This document shows, piece by piece, positions 9,138-17,423 of a stretch of DNA of 63,470 bases. Origin of the DNA: Collinsella sp. (GTDB lineage: Bacteria > Actinomycetota > Coriobacteriia > Coriobacteriales > Coriobacteriaceae); contig DXMF01000003.1 in assembly GCA_019414345.1 (NCBI GenBank), positions 1 to 63,470 on the forward strand, written 5' to 3'. The number at the start of each line of letters is the position of its first letter. Position 1 is the stretch's first letter. Under the pieces are notes generated by a model, which saw only the letters and a program-made list of their open reading frames with translations, ran no database searches and was not told where the DNA came from. Position numbers and translations under genes: made by a program.

Positions 9138-9176
9138 CAAAAAACGACCGGAGCGCGGGGCGTCCGCGATCCGGTC
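9138..9176 (-). terminator. terminator of ppaC
   Basis: CGACCGGA and TCCGGTCG form the stem on the minus strand, and six T residues follow. It is located about 20 nt after the ppaC stop. Confidence 0.8.
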
Positions 9177-9197
9177 GTGGCGTTTAGTGAACTAAAC

Positions 9198-10121
9198 CTA
9201 GCAGGCGGCCATGATGGGGGCAGCGACCTGCTTCTTACGGGAGAGGACGCCCGGCATCCAGACGCCGTCGTGCTCGTCGGCAATGCCCAGGCCCTTCTGA
9301 GCGGCCTCGGTCTCGCCCTCGAGCAGGACCTGCGAGCCCTCCTCCATGATGTCGGTGATGCACAGGACAATGCCGTCAGCGCCCTTCTCGGCAGCGTAGG
9401 CGCGCATGGCCTCGCGAATCTCGTCGATCATGCCGAGTGCGCGGGTCTTGTCGACAGTCTCGTACTGGCCGATGAGCAGCTTCTTGCCGGCGGGCTCGAA
9501 CATCTTGATGTCGTTGCCGACCATCTCGGCAGCGGTAAAGGAGCCGGACGGACGGGTGAGGAAGACCTCCATGCCAAACTTGACCGGGTCGACGCCCACC
9601 TGCTCGCCGAGCTTGGCGGCGACGGCGCGGTCGACATCGGTGGTGGTGGGGCTCTTGAGCATGAGCGTGTCGGTCATCATGGCCGAGAGCAGCAGCTTAG
9701 CCTGGACGTCGGAAAGCTCAACGCCGAGCACGCCGGCGAGCTTGGTGACGATGGTGCAGCTGGAGCCCCAGGGCAGGCAGATGTAGTGCAGCGGGCCGGC
9801 GGTCTCGAAGTCGCCGATGCGGTGATGATCGACGACGCCAAAGACCGTGGCGTCCTTAAGGCCGGCGACGGACTGGGCAGACTCGTTGTGGTCGGTGAGG
9901 ACGACGAGCTGACCGGCCTCGACGGACTCGATCACGCGGGGCTCGGCGATGCCGGCGTCGGCGAGCAGCTTGGCGGACTCGGCCGGAAGCTGACCAAGGG
10001 CGCAGGCCTCGTAGGTGTTGCCGGCATACTCAACCTGGTTGAGCAGCTGGGACAGGACGACGGCGCTCATGATGGCGTCGTTATCGGGGTTCTGGTGACC
10101 AAAGACAAGAACGTTTGCCAT
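9198..10121 (-). CDS. ppaC: manganese-dependent inorganic pyrophosphatase
   Basis: 307 residues, a family II (DHH/DHHA2) pyrophosphatase that hydrolyses PPi to two phosphates and keeps biosynthetic reactions moving. Metal ligands are visible in FGHQNPDNDA near the N-terminus, the DHN of VVLTDHNE, the VDHH motif and MMTDT. The C-terminal DHHA2 part carries the RKKQVAAP substrate lysine region. GGAGG lies 6 nt before the ATG. Single gene with its own terminator. Confidence 0.95.
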   Translation of the reverse strand: MANVLVFGHQNPDNDAIMSAVVLSQLLNQVEYAGNTYEACALGQLPAESAKLLADAGIAEPRVIESVEAGQLVVLTDHNESAQSVAGLKDATVFGVVDHHRIGDFETAGPLHYICLPWGSSCTIVTKLAGVLGVELSDVQAKLLLSAMMTDTLMLKSPTTTDVDRAVAAKLGEQVGVDPVKFGMEVFLTRPSGSFTAAEMVGNDIKMFEPAGKKLLIGQYETVDKTRALGMIDEIREAMRAYAAEKGADGIVLCITDIMEEGSQVLLEGETEAAQKGLGIADEHDGVWMPGVLSRKKQVAAPIMAAC

Positions 10122-10237
10122 GGATATCCTCCACTTGATATGTGTACTTGGACGTAGCTATGGTAGCACGCCGATGCCGAGCCTTCGCAGACGGAAGGGT
10201 CACGGCATATTTTGGGGCAGGCATGGGGGCCAAGACT

Positions 10238-10286
10238 GTCCCTTTTGCACCGTGTTGGTGCAAAGTAACCTGACCCCCTTGCACCA
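10238..10286. repeat. GTCCC / GGTGCAAAG-type intergenic repeat, copy 1
   Basis: ACTGTCCCTTTTGCACC is followed by GGTGCAAAGTAACCTGACCCC. The pair TTTGCACC/GGTGCAAA makes a small hairpin. The second half reappears at 22617-22643 on the opposite strand with one base change. It sits between ppaC (upstream region) and the end of the ROK kinase. Confidence 0.65.
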
Positions 10287-10287
10287 G

Positions 10288-11241
10288 CTATTTACCGGCG
10301 GCGCGCAGGGCTACGTAGGCGGCACCGATGATGCCGGCGTCGTTTCCGAGCGAAGCGACCTTAATGGGCGTCTCGCGCGAGGCAGAGAGCGCGTACTGCT
10401 TAAAGTGCTCGCGAACCTTGTCGAGATAAACATCGGCCGAAGCGGACGCGCCGCCACCGATCAGGAACATCTCGGGGTCGACCACGTTGGCGATAAGCGC
10501 CAGGGCGCGGCCAAGGTAGTCGGCCATGGTGTCGGCTGCGGCCAGCGCGAGCTTGTCGCCCTCGCGGCAGGCCTGGAACACGTCCTTGGAATCGGAGGGG
10601 CCGGTGAGCTCAATGGGCTCGACGCCCGCCTTCTTGCACTCGGCAAGGTAGTTGCTCACCACGCCGGTGGCGCTGGAATACTGCTCCAGATGGCCATGGC
10701 CGCCACAGCCGCAGGTGCGCTCCTCGGCCGGGTTCAGGCACATGTGGCCAATCTCGCCGCCGGCGCCCACAACGCCCGATACCACGTCGCCGTTAACGAT
10801 AACGCCGCCGCCCACGCCGGTACCGATGGTGACCATCACCACGTTCTGCACGCCCTTGGCAGAACCGAGCCAGGCCTCGCCCATGGCAGCGGCGTTGGCA
10901 TCGTTCTCATACTTAACGACCGCATCGGGGCAGTGCTTCTGAATGGCGACCCTCAGCTCGGGCAGGTTAATGGCAATGTTGGCCTTGACCTTGGCATCGC
11001 CCGACGCCGGGATGGGACACGGAACGGCCAGGCCAATGCCCGCCACAAAGGCACGCGGAATCTGTGCCTTGGCGACCACCTGGTCGATAGCCTCGGTCAC
11101 CGCGGCAAAGCCCGCGGCGTCAACGATAGGAGGCGTGGGCACGCTGGCCTTGGCAAGCAGGTTGCCGTCCTCGTCGAACAGGCCCTCCTTAACCGAAGTG
11201 CCGCCGACGTCGATGCCGATGTAGTACTGCTTAGGTTCCAT
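10288..11241 (-). CDS. ROK-family sugar kinase, probably glucokinase
   Basis: 317 residues from the ATG at 11241, where the typical ROK start YYIGIDVGGTSVK follows; AGGTGG lies about 7 nt upstream. The protein shows the ATP phosphate loop DVGGT, the sugar-binding region (NDANAAAMGE) and the zinc-site region GCGGHGHLEQY. The canonical zinc motif is CxCGxxGCxE, and here the third cysteine is replaced by histidine (CGCGGHGHLE). Its place between ppaC and a cellobiose PTS would suit phosphorylation of glucose freed by the beta-glucosidase, but the specificity is inferred. Confidence 0.85.
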   Translation of the reverse strand: MEPKQYYIGIDVGGTSVKEGLFDEDGNLLAKASVPTPPIVDAAGFAAVTEAIDQVVAKAQIPRAFVAGIGLAVPCPIPASGDAKVKANIAINLPELRVAIQKHCPDAVVKYENDANAAAMGEAWLGSAKGVQNVVMVTIGTGVGGGVIVNGDVVSGVVGAGGEIGHMCLNPAEERTCGCGGHGHLEQYSSATGVVSNYLAECKKAGVEPIELTGPSDSKDVFQACREGDKLALAAADTMADYLGRALALIANVVDPEMFLIGGGASASADVYLDKVREHFKQYALSASRETPIKVASLGNDAGIIGAAYVALRAAGK

Positions 11242-11305
11242 GGGAGCCCACCTTTCTCGTTTAAACATTGCCTGTATGGTACCGCTCTCAAGGCAAAAAC
11301 CTACC

Positions 11306-11341
11306 AAAAAGGGACAGGTTTGTTTTGGCAGGTTTTATCTG
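11306..11341. repeat. GGGACAGG / GGCAGG intergenic repeat
   Basis: AAAAGGGACAGGTTTG followed by TTTTGGCAGGTTTT. Related sequences stand at 15193-15276 and 54606-54628. It lies upstream of the ROK kinase, between it and the cellobiose PTS terminator. Confidence 0.55.
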
Positions 11342-11386
11342 GGGTAACGCAATTGGCTGCCCAACAGGCCGCGCAAGACCATCCCC

Positions 11387-11423
11387 AAAAATAAAGGCGC
11401 CGGGAGGCGGAGGCTCCCGGCGA
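11387..11423 (-). terminator. terminator of the cellobiose PTS operon
   Basis: On the minus strand CGCCGGGAG and CTCCCGGCG form the stem and a T-rich tract (TTTATTTTT) follows. It lies 60 nt after the IIA stop. Confidence 0.8.
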
Positions 11424-11482
11424 CCGTCAAAGGGACTATGTTGTCTGTTGGACCGCACGGTCCGTCGCGGCGATAACGCCGA

Positions 11483-11815
11483 CTAGGCCTGAAGTGCCTG
11501 CAGCTGCTTGTGAACCTCGATGAGCTCCGTCGCCATGACGCGCATGGTCTCGGTGCCGGCCATCTGGTCCTCGGCATGCAGCAAAATCAACGGGGCCTCG
11601 CCGTTACGTTCGCCGTTGGCCTCCTTCTTCAGAAGCCCCATGTGAACATCGTGGCCACCGTTATAGGCCTCGTCGCCCTGCTTGATAAGCTCCTCGGCGG
11701 CGTCAAAATCGCCCTCCTTGGCCTTTTGCACGGCATTGATGTACATGCTCTTGGCGGTACCGACGTAGCTGATGATCTCAAAGCAGGTCATCTGCAGTTC
11801 GTTCATATCCTCCAT
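11483..11815 (-). CDS. celC: PTS lactose/cellobiose-family IIA component
   Basis: 110 residues. It accepts phosphate from HPr and passes it to IIB. The helical IIA fold includes the phosphorylated histidine in PLILLHAEDQM. The ATG at 11815 was chosen; a GTG three codons earlier directly abuts the IIB stop, and a further ATG lies three codons later. It is the third gene of a run transcribed bgl-IIC-IIB-IIA, and the start lies 9 nt after the IIB stop. Confidence 0.9.
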   Translation of the reverse strand: MEDMNELQMTCFEIISYVGTAKSMYINAVQKAKEGDFDAAEELIKQGDEAYNGGHDVHMGLLKKEANGERNGEAPLILLHAEDQMAGTETMRVMATELIEVHKQLQALQA

Positions 11816-11824
11816 GCAGAGCAC

Positions 11825-12127
11825 CTAGCCCATCACGCTGACGCAGTGGTCGATGATGCCGGCAGCGTTCATGCGGCCGTAGTCGACCATGTTGATGACC
11901 TCGACCGGAAAACGACCGGCGGCCTCCTTCTCAAAATCGCCCTTGGTGTAGCCGATCTGCGGACCAAGCAGCAACATGTCGCACTCGTCCAGGTGATCGT
12001 GGGCCTCGTTCATGGGACGAGCCTCGACCTCAATATCCAGACCACGGTTTGCAACCTCGGCCTGCATCTTCTGGACCAGCAGGCTCGTGGACATACCGGC
12101 ATTGCAGCAGAGCATGATCTTCTTCAT
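11825..12127 (-). CDS. celA: PTS lactose/cellobiose-family IIB component
   Basis: 100 residues. The phosphocysteine loop lies at the N-terminus (MLCCNAGMSTS, with Cys8 the expected phosphorylation site). It transfers phosphate from IIA to the sugar during transport by IIC. AAGGAGG lies 5-6 nt before the ATG. A GC-rich hairpin sits in the 161-nt gap after the IIC gene. Confidence 0.92.
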   Translation of the reverse strand: MKKIMLCCNAGMSTSLLVQKMQAEVANRGLDIEVEARPMNEAHDHLDECDMLLLGPQIGYTKGDFEKEAAGRFPVEVINMVDYGRMNAAGIIDHCVSVMG

Positions 12128-12225
12128 GGTTTCCTCCTTATAACTGCGCGGCGCGCAGACGACAACTGGTTGTATTCCTTGCGGCTATTGTGCCCGCTCC
12201 CCTGTATCTTTACGCAAGGGAGAGA

Positions 12226-12259
12226 GCCGCGGGCACCGGCACCGCGTACCGGCGCCCGC
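12226..12259 (-). other. intra-operon GC-rich hairpin between IIC and IIB genes
   Basis: GCGGGC-CCGG arms pair around a 9-nt loop. There is no T tract, so it is unlikely to be a full terminator. It may stabilise or process the mRNA and give the cytosolic IIB/IIA part its own level. Confidence 0.5.
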
Positions 12260-12288
12260 AAAGGTGAAAGGGACGAACGTTAGGCGTT

Positions 12289-13632
12289 CTACTCGGCGAG
12301 AGCCTCCTGCTTGGCGATTGCCTTCTCGGAAATCTTCATAAAGGGCAGGTAGACGGCCATGCCAATGACAATCTCGAGAGCCTGCCACACGCCGGCGCGC
12401 CAGTCAAAGCCCGTAGCGAGCAGGGCATTGATGACGGGAGGCATGGTCCAGGGCACCTGGGCGATGCAGGGGCTGATGATGCCTGCGCAGGTAAGGCCAT
12501 AGGTGATGCCGATGAACAGATCGGGAAGAAGGACGAACGGGATCATGAGCGGCAGGTTGTACACGATGGGGTAACCGTAGATAACCGGCTCGTTGATGTT
12601 GAACAGACCAGGCAGGATAGCCATCTTGGAAACGGTCTCGGAAGCCCTGTTCTTGGAGAACAGGAGCGTGTCGAGCAGAAGCATGAGGGTGCAGCCCGAG
12701 CCGCCGATGAGGGCGAAGCTGTTAACGATCTGCATGTTCATGTAGTGATCGGGCTGGATGGTGCCACCGGCGGCAAAGGTAGCCATGTTGTCGACGATGA
12801 GCATGGTCAGGATCGGCTCGACGGTAGCGCCAGAGATGGTGGACTGGTGAATACCGACGCAGAACAGCAGGTTAGCAAGGGTGTAGATGAGGATAACAGC
12901 CCACGGACCGGCGTTCATGATGCTCTTGAGCGGGTTGGAGATGCACGTGGAGATGATGGTGCACAGATCGGTGCCGGCGCACACGGCGAGCAGGGCTGCG
13001 GCAAGAGCGAAGATCGCGAGGTTGAGCAGCATCGGGATCATGACGTTGAAGGAGTTGGAGACCGCGGGAGGCACGCCCTCGCCCAGCTTAACCTTGAGCT
13101 TCTCGACGCCAGAAATCTTGATGAAGAGCGAGACGGAAAGCAGGGCGATGATAATAGCCGAGAACAGACCGTTGGTGCCGGTGTTGGCAGTCGAAAGGGC
13201 GCCCGTGACCTCGGCGGAGGTGATCTTGTCGGTGAGCAGCGGGCTCGTGGCGGCAAGCGAGGCGGTGATCTGCTGCGGCATCATGATGACGAAAGCAGAG
13301 ATAGCGACGACCACGCAAGCGAGCGGGTTATCGAAACGCTTGTTCTTAGCGAGGCTGTAGCCAATCAATCCGGCCAAGATAATGGCAGAGACGTTGAGGG
13401 TGCCCAGCGTAATTGCCGAACCCCACGTCTGAAGGTTGGCAAGGCCCGCCGCATCGAGCGGGAACAGAGGGAACACGACGTTGTTAATAAGAACCGCGAT
13501 ACCCGCAAGGATATAGAGCGGCGTGATGGTCGCGAAGGCGTCACGCAGGGAACGCAGGTGAACCTGGTTTCCCACCTTCGCAGAGACCTCGGCAAACTTG
13601 TCGAGGAAGCTCTTTCCGTTGTCACTGGCCAT
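12289..13632 (-). CDS. celB: PTS cellobiose-family IIC permease
   Basis: 447 residues with about ten membrane segments, the sugar-translocating subunit. Family marks include the N-terminal LRDAFATITPLYIL stretch, the NEPVIYGYP motif near residue 345 and the IHQSTISG loop. The substrate is probably cellobiose or another beta-glucoside, judging from the GH1 gene next to it. AGGAG lies 5 nt before the ATG. Confidence 0.92.
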   Translation of the reverse strand: MASDNGKSFLDKFAEVSAKVGNQVHLRSLRDAFATITPLYILAGIAVLINNVVFPLFPLDAAGLANLQTWGSAITLGTLNVSAIILAGLIGYSLAKNKRFDNPLACVVVAISAFVIMMPQQITASLAATSPLLTDKITSAEVTGALSTANTGTNGLFSAIIIALLSVSLFIKISGVEKLKVKLGEGVPPAVSNSFNVMIPMLLNLAIFALAAALLAVCAGTDLCTIISTCISNPLKSIMNAGPWAVILIYTLANLLFCVGIHQSTISGATVEPILTMLIVDNMATFAAGGTIQPDHYMNMQIVNSFALIGGSGCTLMLLLDTLLFSKNRASETVSKMAILPGLFNINEPVIYGYPIVYNLPLMIPFVLLPDLFIGITYGLTCAGIISPCIAQVPWTMPPVINALLATGFDWRAGVWQALEIVIGMAVYLPFMKISEKAIAKQEALAE

Positions 13633-13752
13633 GATTGCTCCTAACTTTCAAATCCGGCCTTTTCCTATGCGCACGGTGGTCTGTCGCCCTCTGCCACCAG
13701 ATGTGCCATGTGTTGCGCGCAGCGGCGCGCGGTCTGGGCGTTCGCCCGTTCG

Positions 13753-15153
13753 CTAATCAACCACGTGAGTCGTGGCGACCTGCTTGAGCCAAGCTGCCGA
13801 CTTCTTAAGGCGGCGCTTGTAGCCGTCCATAAGGTCGACCTCGACAAAACCGTAACGGTTCTTAAAGGCATTCGCCCAAGACCAGTTATCGATGACGGCC
13901 CAATAATGGTATCCACGGCACTTGGCGCCCTCGGCAATTGCCTTGGCAACCCACTCCAGGTGCTGGCGTACAAAGTCGACGCGGTAGTCATCCTGGATGG
14001 TTCCTTCGGCGTCTCGGTTCTTGTATTCGTCCATGATGCCGATGCCGTTCTCGGAAACGAACCACTCAAGATCGGGGTAGTTCTTAGCGCAGTCCATGCC
14101 AAAGTCGTAGAGGCCCTGCGGGTAGATCTCCCAGCCGCGGCTCTCGTTCATAACGGCGTCGGGCCACACGTACTCGTCGGCAAAGTGCGGCAGACCGTAC
14201 TGGTCGATCTTGCTCGCCGGCGCCTGAACGCGCGTGGGGTGGTAGTAGTTGCAACCGAGCCAGTCGACAACACCCTGCTTAAGAATCTCTTGGTCGCCGG
14301 CACGGAACGGAAGCTTAACGCCGCCCTCGGCCAGGCTGTCGAGCACGTCGGCGGGAAGCTCGCCCTTGGTAATGAGGTCGAGCCACCAGCGGTTGTTGAT
14401 GCCGCTGGTCATACGCACGGCCTCGAGGTCCGCCTCGCTGGGGTTCTCCTTGGTGTAGACCGGGGTAAAGCAGTTGATCATGCCGATCTTGGCATCGGCG
14501 CGAATAGCGCCCTCGTCATAGGCGCGACGATAGTTGGCCACGGCCAGCGCGTGCGCCAGCGAGATGTGATACTGCACGGTGCGGGCGCGGTTGAAGTCGT
14601 GGAGCTGCGGGAACCACACGCCCTCCTGATAGCGCTGCTCGGGCTCGACGATGGGCTCGTTAAAGGTGAACCAGTACTTAATCTCCTGGCCAAACTCGTG
14701 GAAGGCGACGTCGGCGTAATGTGCGTAAGCCTCGACAACCTCACGGCTCTCCCAGCCGCCACGGTTAAAGAGGTAGGTGGGCATGTCAAAGTGGTACAAG
14801 TTGACAAACGGCTCCAAGCCGGCTTCGCGAGAGGCGCGGAACAACTCGTGATACCACGCGGCACCTTCCTCGTTGAGGTTGCCGTCGGCATCGAGCAGAC
14901 GGCTCCACTGGATGGAAGTGCGATAGGTATCCAGACCCAAGTCCTTCAAAATGCGAAGGTCTTCCTGGTACTTGGCCATAAAGTCATTGCCGGCGTAAGA
15001 GCCAACGCGGTTGTAGAACGAACCCAGATCCTGGATGGACCAGGTGTCCCACAGGTTCTCGAGCTTGCCGCCCTGGTTCCACTGACCCTCAGTCTGCGGG
15101 CCGGACATAGCAGCGCCAAAGAAGAAGTCGTTGGGCAGCTGATACTGTGCCAT
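13753..15153 (-). CDS. GH1 6-phospho-beta-glucosidase
   Basis: 466 residues from the ATG at 15153, with GAGG 6 nt upstream. It cleaves phosphorylated beta-glucosides delivered by the PTS into glucose and glucose 6-phosphate. The acid/base glutamate is in FTFNEPIV and the nucleophile glutamate in FVSENGIG. The KNRYGFVEV segment at the C-terminal end resembles the 6-phosphate-binding loop of phospho-glucosidases. It is the first gene of the cellobiose PTS run. Confidence 0.9.
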   Translation of the reverse strand: MAQYQLPNDFFFGAAMSGPQTEGQWNQGGKLENLWDTWSIQDLGSFYNRVGSYAGNDFMAKYQEDLRILKDLGLDTYRTSIQWSRLLDADGNLNEEGAAWYHELFRASREAGLEPFVNLYHFDMPTYLFNRGGWESREVVEAYAHYADVAFHEFGQEIKYWFTFNEPIVEPEQRYQEGVWFPQLHDFNRARTVQYHISLAHALAVANYRRAYDEGAIRADAKIGMINCFTPVYTKENPSEADLEAVRMTSGINNRWWLDLITKGELPADVLDSLAEGGVKLPFRAGDQEILKQGVVDWLGCNYYHPTRVQAPASKIDQYGLPHFADEYVWPDAVMNESRGWEIYPQGLYDFGMDCAKNYPDLEWFVSENGIGIMDEYKNRDAEGTIQDDYRVDFVRQHLEWVAKAIAEGAKCRGYHYWAVIDNWSWANAFKNRYGFVEVDLMDGYKRRLKKSAAWLKQVATTHVVD

Positions 15154-15192
15154 CAAAGTCCTCGCTTTCGTGTTCTAGAGCTTCCGGTTGGA

Positions 15193-15276
15193 GACGGGTT
15201 TGCTTTGGCAGGTTATCCGGCGCGGGCGCGCACCGGCCATACCGATATCCAACCCGCCAAAACAAAACCGTCCCCA
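15193..15276. repeat. inverted intergenic repeat of the GTCCC family
   Basis: The left arm ACGGGTTTGCTTTGGCAGG pairs imperfectly with the right arm CCCGCCAAAACAAAACCGT, followed by CCCC. It lies in the divergent region between the beta-glucosidase and the GntR gene but outside the proposed promoters. Confidence 0.6.
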
Positions 15277-15320
15277 AACGGTCGATCCTGTTGTGCGGAA
15301 GGATTCCGTTCGTTGCTTAA

Positions 15321-15348
15321 ACTATAGCGCTCTAATTTTAAAAGTAAA
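15321..15348 (-). promoter_or_regulatory. candidate promoter of the cellobiose PTS operon
   Basis: On the minus strand TTTACT (15343-15348) and TATAGT (15321-15326) are separated by 16 nt. An AAAAGTAA half-site (15340-15347) covers the -35 box, as a repressor operator would. Confidence 0.45.
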
Positions 15349-15385
15349 GCGTCTTTTTCTTTTTTCTTTCTCGAACTTCTTAGAT

Positions 15386-15427
15386 AAAAGTAATATGGAT
15401 GCCCTGTTGAGGGTTATACTTACTTTT
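15386..15427. promoter_or_regulatory. candidate GntR operator/promoter region
   Basis: AAAAGTAA at 15386-15393 and its inverse TTACTTTT at 15420-15427 form an inverted pair around the TTATACT box upstream of the regulator gene. A third AAAAGTAA stands at 15340-15347. Three copies of one half-site between divergent PTS and regulator genes suggest autoregulation and control of the operon. Confidence 0.4.
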
Positions 15428-15457
15428 TGTATTCATATATGTCGGAAAGGAGGTTCC

Positions 15458-16177
15458 ATGATTCCCAAATACGAGGCGATAGCTGCAGATATTCGTCGAA
15501 GTATCGAGGATGGCGCTCTTAAACCGGGCGACAAGCTTCCCACCGTCGTTGAGTTCTGTGAGCTCTATAGCGTTTCCAAAATCACTGTCAAACGAGCTAT
15601 CGAGCAAATCACCGAGGAAGGTCTAATTACCAGCCGTCGTGGATCGGGTACCTACGTTAAGGACACGGCGGGGCTTCCCGGCCAGGCGTTTTTCCAGGGC
15701 AAAAACGACCGTGCCCAGGGTTTTTCGTATGAGCACCGCGGGGAGAAGGTGACCTCGGTGGTCTACGATTTCTCGATTGTTAATCCACCAGCGGACATCG
15801 CAGCCCAGCTGGGAATTGCCGAGGATGACTTTGCCTATCACATCGTGCGCGTGCGTCAGGCCGATGAGAAGCCCATCGTTATCGAGTACACCTACATGCC
15901 GCTCGAGCTGATTCCGGGCCTTAAAAAGAAGGACCTGTACGGATCGGTCTACCATTTCATCCGCGAGCAATGCGGGCTGAAAATTTCGAGCTTCCACCGT
16001 ACCATTCGCGCCGTGGCAGCAACCAAGGAAGAAGCTGAGCGCCTGGACACCAAACCTGGCTCTCCCCTGCTCGAGCTCAAGCAGATTGGCTTTTTGGACA
16101 GCGGCGCCGCCTTTGAGTATTCGGTCTCGCGCAACGTTGGCGACCGCTTTGAGTTGCACAACGTAACGTTGGCATAG
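15458..16177 (+). CDS. GntR-family regulator with UTRA domain
   Basis: 239 residues from the ATG at 15458, which has AAAGGAGG 5 nt upstream. The winged-helix DNA-binding domain spans residues 1-70 (LPTVVEFCELYSVSKITVKRA is the recognition region, then RRGSGTYV). A UTRA ligand-binding domain fills the rest, ending in the usual YSVSRNVGDRFEL segment. It is of the HutC/FarR subfamily and divergent from the cellobiose PTS operon, so it is probably its repressor, with a phosphorylated sugar as inducer (inferred). Confidence 0.9.
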   Translation: MIPKYEAIAADIRRSIEDGALKPGDKLPTVVEFCELYSVSKITVKRAIEQITEEGLITSRRGSGTYVKDTAGLPGQAFFQGKNDRAQGFSYEHRGEKVTSVVYDFSIVNPPADIAAQLGIAEDDFAYHIVRVRQADEKPIVIEYTYMPLELIPGLKKKDLYGSVYHFIREQCGLKISSFHRTIRAVAATKEEAERLDTKPGSPLLELKQIGFLDSGAAFEYSVSRNVGDRFELHNVTLA

Positions 16178-16250
16178 GTTTTTGCAGTCATGCGGGCGCT
16201 CGTTTTGAACAGTTTTACGCAGCGCCCGCGCAACACAATGAGGTATGAAT

Positions 16251-17183
16251 ATGTCCGATTTGATTAAACTGACGCCGATCTTCCACGAGAAGATCTGGGG
16301 CGGTCGCCAGTTCGAAACCGTATTTGGCTACGACATTCCCGATGGCCCCATCGGTGAGTGCTGGGCCATCTCGGCCCACCCCAACGGCGACTGCCAGATT
16401 GCGGAGGGCCCGTATGCCGGCCACACGCTGTCGTGGCTGTGGGCCGAGCATCGCGAGCTCTTTGGCAACTGCGAGGGCAAGGAGTTCCCGCTGCTCATTA
16501 AGATTCTGGACGCCAAGGACGACCTTTCGATCCAGATTCATCCCAACGACGAGTACGCTGCCGAGCACGAGAACGGTAGCCTGGGCAAAACCGAGTGTTG
16601 GTATGTGCTGGACTGCGAGCCCGACGCCACGATCATCGTCGGCCAGCGTGCCAAGGACCGCGCCGAGGCCGCACAAATGATCGAGGAAGGACGTTGGGAC
16701 GACATGCTCAACGTGTTGCCGATTCACAAGGGCGACTTTTTCCAGATTGATTCCGGTACCGTGCACGCCATCAAGACCGGCACGCTCATTTTGGAGACGC
16801 AGCAGTCGAGCGACGTGACGTATCGTCTGTACGACTACGACCGTCCCGGCACTGACGGCAACCTGCGCCCGCTGCACATTGAGCAGAGCCTCGACTGCAT
16901 CGACTTTGATGCTCAGGCTCCGACCGACGGCACGGTGACCGCGCCCGAGGTGGACGGCGTGACCGAGCTCGAGTCCAACCCCTGCTACACCGTCGATCGC
17001 GTGCGCGTCAACGGCAGCAAGACCCTCGACCAGCGCTGGCCCTTCATGTGCCTGTCGGTCATCGACGGCGAAGGCACCGTCTGCGGCGACCCCGTCCACA
17101 AGGGAAGCCACCTGCTGGCCCCGAGCACCGTCAGCTCCATCGACCTCGAAGGCAAGATGGAACTGATCATCAGCCACCTGTAG
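16251..17183 (+). CDS. manA: class I mannose-6-phosphate isomerase
   Basis: 310 residues. It interconverts mannose 6-phosphate and fructose 6-phosphate. The zinc-binding cupin shows QIHPNDEYA, the KTECWYVL motif and the GTVHAI histidine. This is the short form of about 310-320 residues found in Firmicutes and Actinobacteria. The ATG at 16251 has GAGG 7 nt upstream; an ATG two codons earlier is too close to it. It is co-directional with the GntR gene, 73 nt downstream. Confidence 0.92.
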   Translation: MSDLIKLTPIFHEKIWGGRQFETVFGYDIPDGPIGECWAISAHPNGDCQIAEGPYAGHTLSWLWAEHRELFGNCEGKEFPLLIKILDAKDDLSIQIHPNDEYAAEHENGSLGKTECWYVLDCEPDATIIVGQRAKDRAEAAQMIEEGRWDDMLNVLPIHKGDFFQIDSGTVHAIKTGTLILETQQSSDVTYRLYDYDRPGTDGNLRPLHIEQSLDCIDFDAQAPTDGTVTAPEVDGVTELESNPCYTVDRVRVNGSKTLDQRWPFMCLSVIDGEGTVCGDPVHKGSHLLAPSTVSSIDLEGKMELIISHL

Positions 17184-17201
17184 GCCACCGGTCCCCAAGC
17201 G

Positions 17202-17334
17202 CTCGCCGGGACGGGGCGCGGGGTTTGGTCGCCTGCTCGGACAGTCCTGCTCGCACGGAGAGCACATTAAGTGCTCTCCGGCTCGTGCGGAACTCGCGAT
17301 CGACCAAACCCCGCGTCCCGTCCCGGCGAGCCTC
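17202..17334. repeat. large nested palindrome containing 83-bp repeat, copy 1
   Basis: The outer arms GCTCGCCGGGACGGG and CCCGTCCCGGCGAGC pair around an inner palindrome GAGAGCACATTAAGTGCTCTC. Positions 17220-17302 are the exact reverse complement of 19459-19541 (83 of 83 bases by eye). It lies between manA and the nucleotidyltransferase gene. Confidence 0.85.
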
Positions 17335-17352
17335 TGGCTAGTTACGACAATC

Positions 17353-17402
17353 AAAAAGCAACAAGGGGCTCCCCCGCTCATCAAACGGGAGAGCCCCTCA
17401 CC
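17353..17402. terminator. terminator of the nucleotidyltransferase operon
   Basis: AGGGGCTCCCCCG and CGGGAGAGCCCCT form the stem. On the minus strand it is followed by TTGTTGCTTTTTG. The same sequence with small changes ends pcrA at 19310-19350, in the same orientation. Confidence 0.75.
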
Positions 17403-17423
17403 ATACATAACGAATCAAGGTGC

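Noticed and set aside
8025..10157. 710-codon plus-strand open frame opposite nhaA and ppaC
   Set aside because: Overlaps two well-supported genes and a terminator; composition is typical of a shadow frame. The same holds for the long opposite frames at 5378-6874, 31721-33859, 38650-40146, 52286-53965 and 54684-56561.
12226..12259. Terminator inside the cellobiose PTS operon
   Set aside because: Stable stem but no T tract on the transcribed strand; recorded only as an intra-operon hairpin.
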